Assembly: GCA_937863995.1 (NCBI GenBank) | Contig: CALMIK010000006.1 | Coordinates: 1 to 53,052, forward strand | Direction of reading: 5' to 3' | Source: an uncultured Chelatococcus sp. | GTDB lineage: Bacteria; Pseudomonadota; Alphaproteobacteria; Rhizobiales; Beijerinckiaceae | DNA: 53,052 bases | Shown here: positions 42,224-50,661 of the stretch, piece by piece | Numbering within the stretch: position 1 is the first letter of the stretch | Layout of the letters: every line of letters starts with the position of its first letter | Position numbers and translations under genes: made by a program | Notes under the pieces: model-generated | Told to the model about the DNA's origin: nothing | Database searches by the model: none | Seen by the model: the letters and a program-made list of their open reading frames with translations, nothing else

Positions 42224-44839
42224 TCATCCGTTGGAAGCCATTTGACTATTGATATAGGCTTGCACGGCTGCGGGGTCCTTCGATCCTGCATTTTTATAAA
42301 TCTGTTCGACGAACTTGTGGATCTCCTTGCGGTCGAGATTGTCGGTCTTTATGGGATCGGGCTTGCCGTCCTGGCCCAGCATGGCATCCCATTTGGCTTG
42401 CCTCTTGCTGAAAGCTTTCTTCAGGATGCGCGCCAGATTGGCCCAAAATCCTTCGATGGGCGGATCATTGAGTTCGCGATACAGCGAAAAAGCAGGATCG
42501 TCCCACTCCGGCAGAGCCGGGCCGACAGATCCCGATCCTCCGGCCTCGCCAGCCTCGCTGGCAGGCGCAGTCTCGTCGGTGGCTTTGGGCCTCTCGATGC
42601 CCAGCCAGGTATCGAGGCTCTTGGCGAGGGCGTCGGGAGTGAATTTCTTCGCCTCACTCAATTTTCCCGTCAGCCATTTCGTATCGAGGGGCTGCGCGCT
42701 CATTATTCCGTCCTTGCCGAGCACCGCAGCAATGTGACCAGATATAATATTGATTGAGTCAATTATATCCAGAGGGTCAGAAATATTCGTTAAACGTAGA
42801 TCATTGTCGATTTTCTCCTGAATGGCGGCAATCTTCATCGGAAGAAGAGAGTTCGGACTCGTAGCCTGGTCGCGGTATTTTGTCTCGTATTCGCTTTTCA
42901 ACGAATCAAGCGCGTCTTCAATGCATTCAACAAGGTCCGTTTCCGCCCCCGCGCTCAGGAATGTACGTTCGAGAATTTCCAAAGCCAACGTCCTGCTCGG
43001 GTCGGCCAATTCTTGCGGGTTTCCCGTGCGGTATTGCTTGATTGCCTGTCCGATATTAGCAAACGTCGCATCTTCGGTTTCGCTCCCGTCAGATGCTTTT
43101 GCAGTGGGTGCCGGGCCCTTTACGGCAGCGGCGTCGGAAGCATCCCCGGTTTCCGCTGCCCCCTGAATGATGGCCCCGCTTGCGACGGAAAGACGCCCGA
43201 GAACGCTGTCAAGGCGCTCGTGAAACAGGTCTTCGTTAAATGTGCCTTTTTCTAAATCGAACAAGCCACGGTCGATTTTCTCGATGTCATCCCCGTCATA
43301 ACCGAGAAGGCCATGCACGATCGTCGTCAAACTTGTTTCGAAATTGATTCCGTCGTCATCTAGATCGAACGCATCTTCTATACTTAGAAGTTCATCCAAG
43401 CGACCTCTGTATTTATCGAGAAAATCCATCTGATCATTGCTTAATGGGCGCTCTGATTTACTATTTTTTTCTTTGTATGCATCAATACTATCAATTAATG
43501 TATCTATCAATTTAAATAAATAAATCTGTGGTTTATTTGCAGCAATTTTATTGCCGGCGTCAACGTTCCCGGCATGCGCACGGATTGCGGCTGGCATTTC
43601 GGTTTTTAATGTTTCAACCGCTGCTTCCCGTCGTACGCCTTCGAGGCTTTGCAGGTCGCTGAGCGCACCAGCATTTCTAATAATGCTTTCTTCTCCTGTA
43701 TTGAGGAAAAGGTTAAGGCATAATTGGGTTTCTACCGGCGATAATTGGTCGTACGGTAATGCTTCCTGAGCATACTGCTCGGGGTACTTATCTTGCAAAT
43801 AATCAAGGAACGCAGTCTTTAATTGCTGTTCGGCATCCTCGTTGTGGTGGACGAGACTGAGCCAGCTTGCGCCGAATGAAACCGGACCGGCAGCTTGTTT
43901 GGATCCAATTTTAAGTATGTTTTCAAGAAACGCCTTTGCTTCTTTTTCTCTTTGGGGAGCCGATGACAAGTTCGCCGCGGGAGCTGGGCTCCCGGGCGCG
44001 GGCGCTACCGGCGTCGTCGGGTCTGCGGTCAGGCGCGTTGCGGGCATATTCGATCGCGGCGGAGGCGGAGCTCGCCTTGCTGGCGAGGGTTGCGGGGTTG
44101 CTTGCGTCTTTTCATTTCGAACGCGTTTCACGGCCGCATCGACACTGGCGACAAAATTTTGAAGCTGTGCGGGATCACTTGGCAGCAGGCTGAACGTGTG
44201 ATCATTGAGCGCAATGTCTCCTCTTTTTTGCCCCGCGACATCTATCTTGAGCGCAGCATAATCCGGAAGCTGAAGCGAATTTGCATCGCCGCCCGCGAAC
44301 AGAACTCTGAACACGCCTTTCTCGAAAGAGTTTAATTTTGTATAGAAAGTATGTAAATCATTCAGATCGGAATCCGATATTCCGATGTTCATGGATATAG
44401 CCCAATTAATAAATTGGTCTTGCAGTTGTTCCGTGGTGGCTTCGTTGGACTTCAAAAACTCCTTTATCTCTCCAATTGCGCCGTGGAAGATATCAATCGG
44501 CACTTTTGGGATGCCAATGCGTCCGTTAGATTGCAGTCCACCTTCAGTGCTGCTCCGAAAGGCCCTGATTGTTTCTCCCGCGCCACGCAACGTCGTCAGT
44601 GCTTTCGTGAAGACAGTGGGGGCTTGTGTAAAATGATGCTGCGCAAGCAGTGCATGCGCAGCCGCCTGGGGCTGTGCTTGGGAGGCGGCGTTAGTGCGGG
44701 GAGATTCGCTGGAGAGCGGGGTATCAATGGGCGTAACTGACTTTCCCGTTATGACACCAACCGGTGATGTCGCAGCGGGATGAAGGGAGCCCGTTCCGTG
44801 AATTCCCGCTGAGCCGGGAGCCATCGAAGTGACGCTCAT
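42224..44839 (-). CDS. Putative type III-secreted effector, unknown family, with duplicated module
   Basis: The 871-residue protein matches no family I know. Residues 1-60 are Ser/Thr/Ala/Pro/Gly-rich with few charges and no Sec signal, as in type III effectors. Residues 60-100 could bind a chaperone. Two similar modules follow: 132-189 (NEATTEQLQDQFINW ... YTKLNSFEK ... VLFAGGDANSL) and 333-386 (NEDAEQQLKTAFLDY ... YDQLSPVET ... NLFLNTGEESI), separated by a Pro-rich linker at 247-295 (RRAPPPPRS). The rest is mostly helical and acidic, with a linker at 560-590 and a basic end (ARILKKAFSKRQAKW near 803-817). No membrane span. AGGAGG lies five bases before the ATG. It is 36 bases downstream of a chaperone-like gene. 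Stretches such as 43430-43530 are AT-rich compared with neighbours, which suggests transfer. Alternatively it could be a secreted protein of another system. Confidence 0.75.
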   Translation of the reverse strand: MSVTSMAPGSAGIHGTGSLHPAATSPVGVITGKSVTPIDTPLSSESPRTNAASQAQPQAAAHALLAQHHFTQAPTVFTKALTTLRGAGETIRAFRSSTEGGLQSNGRIGIPKVPIDIFHGAIGEIKEFLKSNEATTEQLQDQFINWAISMNIGISDSDLNDLHTFYTKLNSFEKGVFRVLFAGGDANSLQLPDYAALKIDVAGQKRGDIALNDHTFSLLPSDPAQLQNFVASVDAAVKRVRNEKTQATPQPSPARRAPPPPRSNMPATRLTADPTTPVAPAPGSPAPAANLSSAPQREKEAKAFLENILKIGSKQAAGPVSFGASWLSLVHHNEDAEQQLKTAFLDYLQDKYPEQYAQEALPYDQLSPVETQLCLNLFLNTGEESIIRNAGALSDLQSLEGVRREAAVETLKTEMPAAIRAHAGNVDAGNKIAANKPQIYLFKLIDTLIDSIDAYKEKNSKSERPLSNDQMDFLDKYRGRLDELLSIEDAFDLDDDGINFETSLTTIVHGLLGYDGDDIEKIDRGLFDLEKGTFNEDLFHERLDSVLGRLSVASGAIIQGAAETGDASDAAAVKGPAPTAKASDGSETEDATFANIGQAIKQYRTGNPQELADPSRTLALEILERTFLSAGAETDLVECIEDALDSLKSEYETKYRDQATSPNSLLPMKIAAIQEKIDNDLRLTNISDPLDIIDSINIISGHIAAVLGKDGIMSAQPLDTKWLTGKLSEAKKFTPDALAKSLDTWLGIERPKATDETAPASEAGEAGGSGSVGPALPEWDDPAFSLYRELNDPPIEGFWANLARILKKAFSKRQAKWDAMLGQDGKPDPIKTDNLDRKEIHKFVEQIYKNAGSKDPAAVQAYINSQMASNG

Positions 44840-44875
44840 CCCTACCTCCTCAACCTTTGGTCTGCCTGTCCGCCG

Positions 44876-45592
44876 TCATATCCGCCACACGAGTTCGCCC
44901 GTAACGTCGGACGGGGCGGCGGTGAGGTGGATGGCGCGGGCAGTGTTGCTATGAAACGCGGCAGGCGACTCATTGTCGCGGATCTGGCCGCTATAGTCAT
45001 CTTGTGTCAGGCGCATCGGCTTTTTGCGCTCCGGCCCGCCGTCGACGGAGGGCGGGTTTTGCTTCAGCGTCGTGAGCTGCTCAACCAGCGCTTCCATGGC
45101 ATCATGGAGTTGTTGGCCGGTAGCGGTAACGGGCAACGTGGTGGTCAGCACCAACGCGTTGCGGCGCGGATCGATGGCAAACGGAAATATGTCACCTCGC
45201 CCCACGATGACGGCGTTACGCGTCAGCAGACCGAGGAAGTAATTCGAAACGTCCGGCTCGTCGCGTTCGGCCGGCAATTCCTCTACCTCGCCGTGAATGC
45301 GCAGAAAACCCGTGTCGCCGAACGTTGCGATGCAGGTGATGTGATCCCCGCCGATATTCAGCCAGCAGCAGTCGTCCGCGCCGAAGTAAAGCGCCGGCAG
45401 GCGGAGGATACGCCCGAAATCTTCCAGAAGCGCAATCGACGTACGCGAGGCGCCGGCCGGGGTATGGAACATTGATTGCCGCCGTGCCGGATCGTGAAAA
45501 GCGCCCATCGCGGCAGAAGTATCGTGAAAACCGCTGCTCTGGGCGCCGCCGGGGGAGGGAGCTTGATCGGTCATAACGATTGTCGCCTGCAT
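44876..45592 (-). CDS. CesT-like type III secretion chaperone, probable partner of the downstream protein
   Basis: The 238-residue product has a chaperone-like core at about 50-160 (counted from the first ATG): LLEDFGRILRLPALYFGADDCCWLNIGG, the strand HITCIATFGDTGFLRIHG, the helix VSNYFLGLLTRNAVIVGRGDIFPFAIDPRRNALVLTTTLPV, and the helix QQLHDAMEALVEQLTTL. This is the order of the CesT fold. The flanks are polar and disordered; the N-terminus (about 45 residues) and the C-terminal tail are longer than usual. Starts are possible at 45592 (ATG) or 45571-45574. It is the first gene of a two-gene operon with the 871-residue protein. The assignment is weaker than for the 2542-3009 protein, but the position favours it. 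Confidence 0.62.
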   Translation of the reverse strand: MQATIVMTDQAPSPGGAQSSGFHDTSAAMGAFHDPARRQSMFHTPAGASRTSIALLEDFGRILRLPALYFGADDCCWLNIGGDHITCIATFGDTGFLRIHGEVEELPAERDEPDVSNYFLGLLTRNAVIVGRGDIFPFAIDPRRNALVLTTTLPVTATGQQLHDAMEALVEQLTTLKQNPPSVDGGPERKKPMRLTQDDYSGQIRDNESPAAFHSNTARAIHLTAAPSDVTGELVWRI

Positions 45593-45677
45593 CAATGAAA
45601 CAATATTGAAGTATCGATATGTAAAATTCGGCCTTAGCGACCATTATCGCAAGGATGCCACATCTTCCGCGATGCAC

Positions 45678-45693
45678 TGTGCCGTTTGGCACA
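45678..45693. promoter_or_regulatory. Dyad upstream of the chaperone-effector operon
   Basis: TGTGCC-GTTT-GGCACA is a perfect 6-bp inverted repeat, about 86-101 bases 5' of the chaperone start in the 209-bp gap after the PBP1A gene. It may be an operator or the PBP1A mRNA end. It has no T-run. Confidence 0.4.
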
Positions 45694-45801
45694 ATGCTGC
45701 CCGATTTTCGCCCTGATCGGAGATGGAAAGGCGTCCCGGCTGCGCTCGGCGTGTGCGGTCGGCTCATTCTGCCTGCCGCACCGGGGTGGTCGTCAGTTCG
45801 G

Positions 45802-48093
45802 TCAACCGCCGAACAGGCGCTCGAAGAACGATTTTTCCTGTGGCGGTATGGGTCGCTGGACGACTTGGGGTGCTGCCTGGGGCTGGCTGGCGCCGATTTG
45901 CGGCGCGGCTGCCGGCGGCGGCGCGTCGGCGGGCGCTGCCCACGGGCTGCCGGGCAGGGGCGCTGGCGCGACGCCCTTCAGCGCCTCCACCATGAAGGCG
46001 TGCCACGCTTCTGCCGGCAGCGAGCCGCCTGTGACGTTCTTCGTGGGGCTGTTGTCGTCGTTGCCGAGCCAGACACTGGTGACGAGGCCGCTCGTGTAGC
46101 CCACGAACCAGGCGTCGCGCGTTTCCTGCGTCGTGCCCGTCTTGGCCGCGATTTCGTATCCGTCGATGGCGCCGCGTCTGGCCGATCCCGACGTGACGGC
46201 CTGATGCAGCATGTAGTTCATCATCGAGGCGTCGGCCTCGCTCATGACGCGGCCGAGGTCGAACGCCTGCCGTTGATAGACCAGCTTGCCGTCGGTGGTT
46301 TTCACGTCGCGGATGATCCACGGCGTCACGCCTGTGCCGCCGTTGGCGAAGGCGGTGTAGGCGGCCGTCAGCTCCAGCGGGCTCACTTCCGAGGTGCCGA
46401 GCGCGATGGTGGCGTTGGCGACGAGCGGCGACGTGATGCCGAGGCGCTGGGCCGTCTCGACGACAGCCTTCGGCCCCACCTCGACGGCGAGCTTCACAAC
46501 CACCGTGTTGGTGGATTGCGCCAGCGCAGAGGCGAGCGTCATGGGGCCGCTATAGCGGCGGCTGAAATTGCGCGGCTGCCAGCCGCCGAAGTTCACCGGC
46601 TCGTCGACGCGCACGGTGGCGGGGGTCATGCCGCGCTCCAGCGCGGTGAGATAGACGAAGGGCTTGAAGGACGAGCCCGGCTGCCGGCGCGCCGCGGTGG
46701 CGCGGTTGAACTGGCTCGCGGCATAGCTGCGCCCGCCGATGAGCGCACGGATCGCGCCGTCGTTGGCCAGCGCCACCAGCGCGCCCTGCGACACGTTCAT
46801 CTGCGGGCCTTTCTTGACGACGACGTCGGTGATGGCGCGCTCGGCCATGCCCATCAAGGCAGGCTCGATGGTGGTGCGCACGACAATGTCGGACTCGGCC
46901 GCGCCGATGAAGTCGTCCAGCACGTCCATGACGTAGTCGGCCGCGTAGTTGGCGCCGCCGGTGCCGCGCGGCTTCACCGCTTCCGCTGGCGTCATGAGGG
47001 CGTTCTTGGCGTCCTTGTCGGAGATAAAGCCCTGTTCCACCATGCGGGTGAGCACGAGTTGCGCGCGTGCCTGCGCCGCCTGCGGGTTGCGGGTGGGCGC
47101 CAGCCGCGACGGCGCCTGTACGAGGCCGGCGAGCATCGCTGCTTCCGCCAGCGTCACCTCTTTTGCGGGCTTGCCAAAATAGCGTAGCGCCGCTGCCTCA
47201 ACACCGTAGGCGCCCGCGCCGAAGTAAACCCGGTTGAGGTAGAGCGCGAGGATCTCGTCCTTGGAGTAGTTCCGCTCCAGCCACACCGACAGGATCGCTT
47301 CCTGTATCTTGCGCGACATGGTGCGGTCCTGAGTGAGGAACAGGTTTTTGGCCAACTGCTGCGTGAGCGTCGAGCCGCCTTGCGAGACCCCGCGCGCGGT
47401 GAGATTGGCGGCGAGTGCGCGCGCGATGCCTTGCGGGTCCACACCCCAATGATCGTAGAACCGGTGGTCCTCGATGGCGATGAAGGCTTTTGGCAGATAG
47501 GCCGGCAGGTCGCGGATGCGCACGGTCTGGCCGCCGGTGTCCCCCTTGTTGGCGAGCAATGAGCCGTCTGCCGCCAGCACTGCGATATTCGGCGGCCGGC
47601 GCGGCACGGTCAGCGTATCGATGGGCGGAAGCTGCGCGAAATGGTAGGCGACGACGCCGCCAACGGCTATCACGCCCCAGATGCCGATCACGAACAGCGT
47701 GGAAACCAGCGTACCGACGAGCGAGCGCCTGCGCCCGGCCCGGCGCTTGCGGCGCGGCGCGGATGCACCGGCGCGCGGCGCGCTGGCGCCGCCCCGGCCC
47801 GCGCGTCCGGCGGTGCCCCTGTTTCCCTGCGCCTTGCCCTTGCGGCTCGCGGTGGCCATGTCGCTGTCCTCGTCGATGGTGCCGTCAACGTCGCCTTGGA
47901 GGGGGGCAAGACGATCCTGCGTCGAAACGCGCCAGTCTCCGGCGCCGGGTTCCGAGCTATCGGTCGCGCCGGCTTCGAAGCGCGGCTCACGGCGAATGCC
48001 GCGTGGCGAGCCATTGCGGGGATCGTCGCCGAAATCGCCGTTGAAGTCGCTGTCTGGCCCTTTGCCGAAGTCGTCGCCGTTGTTTCTGCCCAT
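45802..48093 (-). CDS. Penicillin-binding protein 1A (class A bifunctional)
   Basis: The 763-residue enzyme polymerises and cross-links peptidoglycan. The N-terminus is a long, disordered, charged cytoplasmic region (about 110 residues, with an Arg/Ala-rich basic part) followed by one transmembrane segment (LVGTLVSTLFVIGIWGVIAVGGVVAYHF). The glycosyltransferase domain has EDHRFYDHWG near residue 206 and GGSTLTQQLAKNLFL. The transpeptidase domain has SSFK (near 472), STN (AQSTNTV) and KTGTT (near 650). The tail is Pro/Ala-rich. The ATG at 48093 has AGGA five bases upstream; the frame is open to 48228 but that part is not supported. Confidence 0.95.
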   Translation of the reverse strand: MGRNNGDDFGKGPDSDFNGDFGDDPRNGSPRGIRREPRFEAGATDSSEPGAGDWRVSTQDRLAPLQGDVDGTIDEDSDMATASRKGKAQGNRGTAGRAGRGGASAPRAGASAPRRKRRAGRRRSLVGTLVSTLFVIGIWGVIAVGGVVAYHFAQLPPIDTLTVPRRPPNIAVLAADGSLLANKGDTGGQTVRIRDLPAYLPKAFIAIEDHRFYDHWGVDPQGIARALAANLTARGVSQGGSTLTQQLAKNLFLTQDRTMSRKIQEAILSVWLERNYSKDEILALYLNRVYFGAGAYGVEAAALRYFGKPAKEVTLAEAAMLAGLVQAPSRLAPTRNPQAAQARAQLVLTRMVEQGFISDKDAKNALMTPAEAVKPRGTGGANYAADYVMDVLDDFIGAAESDIVVRTTIEPALMGMAERAITDVVVKKGPQMNVSQGALVALANDGAIRALIGGRSYAASQFNRATAARRQPGSSFKPFVYLTALERGMTPATVRVDEPVNFGGWQPRNFSRRYSGPMTLASALAQSTNTVVVKLAVEVGPKAVVETAQRLGITSPLVANATIALGTSEVSPLELTAAYTAFANGGTGVTPWIIRDVKTTDGKLVYQRQAFDLGRVMSEADASMMNYMLHQAVTSGSARRGAIDGYEIAAKTGTTQETRDAWFVGYTSGLVTSVWLGNDDNSPTKNVTGGSLPAEAWHAFMVEALKGVAPAPLPGSPWAAPADAPPPAAAPQIGASQPQAAPQVVQRPIPPQEKSFFERLFGG

Positions 48094-48268
48094 CTCGTTC
48101 CTGGAGAGTGCTGCCGCTGTCCGCAGCAGGCTTTTGGCACTGTAAATGTGGCGGATTAAGGGGGCGTTGCTGCGTGCCGGCGTTCGCCCCGCAGGGGCTT
48201 GCATAGCCGGCTGGCTGGTTGAATCCACAGAAATGCACGCGGTGCGTTGCCGCTCTCTTTGAATTCAC

Positions 48269-48326
48269 GATATAATTTCAGCATAATAGTTAAGGTGTCG
48301 GGCTGAAATTGTATCCATCATGGATA
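48269..48326. promoter_or_regulatory. Inverted repeats in the PBP1A / gmd divergent region
   Basis: GATATAATTTCAGC (48269-48282) and GCTGAAATTGTATC (48302-48315) are inverted copies with one mismatch, 19 bases apart. Next to it TATCCA-TCA-TGGATA (48312-48326) is a second dyad. They lie in the 330-bp spacer 48094-48423 between two divergent genes, which holds no other gene. Confidence 0.55.
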
Positions 48327-48423
48327 TGAATCATCATGGCGCTAACCGTTCGTGTACGATTCGATATACGACTCGTTCGTCAGCAATCATGATTTATCGT
48401 GTGTCGCAGTCCGTTTTGTGGGG

Positions 48424-49482
48424 ATGATCATGTCCGCTAGCAGCGCTTCGAAAACCGCGATCATCACCGGAGTCACCGGGCAGGACGGCGCCTATCTGGC
48501 GCAGCACCTGCTATCGCTCGGCTACCGTGTCGTAGGGGCGGTGCGGCGCACGTCGACGGAGAATTTCTGGCGGTTGGCGGAACTGGGGGTGCTGGGCGCA
48601 CCGGGCTTCGAGATCGTCGACTTCGACCTCGGCGATGCGGGAAGCGCCATCCGTCTCGTGGCCGAGCACCGGCCCGACGAACTCTACAACCTCGCTGCCC
48701 AAAGCTTCGTGAGCGTGTCGTTTCAGCAACCCATCGCCACCGCCGACATGACGGGGCTTGGCGCGCTGCGCCTGCTGGAAGCGGTGCGGATTGCGAGGCC
48801 GGAGACGCGTTTCTATCAGGCGAGCACGTCCGAGATGTTCGGCAAGGTGACCGTCGCGCCCCAGAACGAGTCGACGTCGTTTCATCCCCGTTCGCCCTAC
48901 GCGTTCGCCAAGCTGATGGCGCACTGGGCCACGGTGAATTACCGCGAAAGCTATGGCATTTTCGCGTCTTCCGGCATTTTGTTCAACCATGAGTCGCCGC
49001 TGCGCGGGCGCGAGTTCGTCACCCGCAAGATCGCCAGCCACGTGGCGCGTGTATCTCTCGGCGAGACGGCGCCGCTGGAGCTCGGTTCGCTCGATTCCTT
49101 GCGCGACTGGGGTTTCGCGCGGGAGTACGTCGTCGGGATGCAGGCGATGCTGTCGCATTCCGTGCCTGAAACCTTCGTTTTGGCCACCGGCCGCACGGCC
49201 TCCGTCCGCAGCTTCGTCGAGCTGGCGCATGCGGTTGTCGGCATCCGGCTGGAATGGGAAGGTGAGGGCGTGGAAGAGCAAGCGCGAGACGCCGCAACCG
49301 GGGAGCTGCGCGTGCGGGTCAACCCGCGCTTCTACCGCCCCGCCGAGGTAGAGCTGCTCCAGGGCGACGCGTCCCGCGCGCTGCACGAACTTGGCTGGAA
49401 AGCCACGACTTCTCTGGAAGGTTTGTGCGAGATCATGGTAAAGGCCGACATAGAGCGCGCCCATAAGGGGCAGATTTTCTAA
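48424..49482 (+). CDS. gmd: GDP-mannose 4,6-dehydratase
   Basis: The 352-residue SDR enzyme converts GDP-D-mannose to GDP-4-keto-6-deoxy-D-mannose. The NAD(P) motif is ITGVTGQDGAYLA. Active-site stretches are ASTSEMFGKV and SPYAFAKLMAHW (Y-x3-K). The conserved FNHESPLRGREFVTRKI and RPAEVELLQGDASRALHELGWK ends also match Gmd. The ATG at 48424 or 48430 is preferred; an in-frame start at 48352 adds a doubtful tail. It is followed by rmd 36 bases later. Confidence 0.95.
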   Translation: MIMSASSASKTAIITGVTGQDGAYLAQHLLSLGYRVVGAVRRTSTENFWRLAELGVLGAPGFEIVDFDLGDAGSAIRLVAEHRPDELYNLAAQSFVSVSFQQPIATADMTGLGALRLLEAVRIARPETRFYQASTSEMFGKVTVAPQNESTSFHPRSPYAFAKLMAHWATVNYRESYGIFASSGILFNHESPLRGREFVTRKIASHVARVSLGETAPLELGSLDSLRDWGFAREYVVGMQAMLSHSVPETFVLATGRTASVRSFVELAHAVVGIRLEWEGEGVEEQARDAATGELRVRVNPRFYRPAEVELLQGDASRALHELGWKATTSLEGLCEIMVKADIERAHKGQIF

Positions 49483-49518
49483 CGCGAGCGCCGCGGCCGA
49501 GCGGTCTGGAGGACATCG

Positions 49519-50379
49519 ATGCGCGTGCTGGTAACGGGTGAGGCCGGCTTCACCGCGCACTACGTCCTGCCGCTGCTGGCTTCAGCCGGTCACGAGACGG
49601 TCGGCATGGAGGCGGACATCACGGACCCCGCCGCCGTGGAAGCGCGCATCGCCGCCCTGTTCGCGCAAGAGGCAATCGCCCCGCAGGCGGTGCTGCACCT
49701 TGCCGGCATCAGCTTCGCGCCCGATGGCGTGGATGCCGGCGTCTACGCCGTCAACACGGTGGGCACCACGACGCTCCTCGCCGCCCTGTCGCGGGCGCCG
49801 CACCCGCCGCGCCGGGTGGTGCTGGCGTCTTCGGCGCATGTCTACGGCCTCGGGGCGGGGCTTCTCAACGAAACGTCAGCGCTCGCGCCCGTCACCCATT
49901 ACGGTGCCTCGAAGCTCGCCATGGAGTATCTCGTCCGGCCGTTCGAGGCGCTGGGCATCGTCGTCGCGCGGCCCTTCAACTACACCGGTCCGGGGCAATC
50001 GCCGCGCTTTCTGGTGCCGAAGCTGGTCGAGGCCTTCCGCGCCCGCCGGGAGGAGTTGCACCTTGGCAACCGGCATGTGGCGCGCGATTTCTCGGACGTT
50101 CGGCGTGTCGCCCGCGCCTACCTCGCATTGATCGAGGCTGAAGCTCCGCCCGCGATCATCAATCTCTGCTCGGGGCAGGCGGTGTCCATCGATGCGCTGC
50201 TTGCGGTACTCGAAGCCGAAACCGGCCACCGGCCCCGAATCATCACCGACCCGGCGTTCGTGCGGCGGGACGAGATCGCGCAACAATGGGGCGATGCAAC
50301 CCTTACGGATCGTCTGATCGGCGTGCCTGCTGCGCCTGTCGAGGATCTCCTGCGCTGGATGCTGCAAAATCCGTCCTGA
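49519..50379 (+). CDS. rmd: GDP-6-deoxy-D-mannose reductase (Rmd-like SDR)
   Basis: The 286-residue NAD-dependent epimerase/reductase-type SDR reduces the 4-keto product of Gmd to GDP-D-rhamnose in known pairs. The Rossmann motif is TGEAGFTAHYVL; the third Gly of GxxGxxG is Ala here. The active site is SSAHVYG and HYGASKLAME (Y-x3-K). The domain end RPFNYTGPGQSPRFLVPKLV is as in Rmd. Its 5' neighbour gmd supports the call. Alternative: a GDP-fucose-synthase-like or other 4-keto reductase. Confidence 0.85.
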   Translation: MRVLVTGEAGFTAHYVLPLLASAGHETVGMEADITDPAAVEARIAALFAQEAIAPQAVLHLAGISFAPDGVDAGVYAVNTVGTTTLLAALSRAPHPPRRVVLASSAHVYGLGAGLLNETSALAPVTHYGASKLAMEYLVRPFEALGIVVARPFNYTGPGQSPRFLVPKLVEAFRARREELHLGNRHVARDFSDVRRVARAYLALIEAEAPPAIINLCSGQAVSIDALLAVLEAETGHRPRIITDPAFVRRDEIAQQWGDATLTDRLIGVPAAPVEDLLRWMLQNPS

Positions 50380-50661
50380 GAAACGCTACACGATTTCGTG
50401 ACACCTGCGTCAATTTATGCAGGTTTATGTCACATATTCGTCATGCGGCCGACGCATACACGTACGGTGCCGTGTCTGCTGACGAGGTTTGCGTTCCGCC
50501 TGTTGAAAATGGCCGACGGCGGTTTATCCCCGCTTGCCATATGGCAAAGATAACTTAATCTATTGTCTATATCGATCGACGAATGTAAACTTTCGATCGT
50601 GCGTGTGTTTGAAACTCAAAGTTGCTGCTGCAAAATTGCGACAGGAGGTGTAACTTTCTGG
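50380..50661. other. Intergenic region upstream of the NUDIX gene with several palindromes
   Basis: Dyads in 282 bp: CACGA-TT-TCGTG (50389-50400), a nested GTGAC/CCTGC...GCAGG/GTCAC structure (50398-50433), the perfect palindrome TTGCCATATGGCAA (50534-50547) and CGATCGA/TCGATCG arms (50573-50599). No gene supported. Confidence 0.55.
50534..50547. promoter_or_regulatory. Perfect 14-bp palindrome, possible operator
   Basis: TTGCCATATGGCAA, about 115 bases before the NUDIX start. Such perfect symmetry is typical of a site for a dimeric regulator. No T-run. Confidence 0.45.

Noticed and set aside
43330..43370. EF-hand-like FDLDDDGINFE in the putative effector
   Set aside because: Spacing is wrong: the hydrophobic position 8 and the Glu at position 12 do not line up.
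45655..47187. 510-codon plus-strand frame opposite PBP1A
   Set aside because: Shadow; PBP1A has all catalytic motifs in the other strand.
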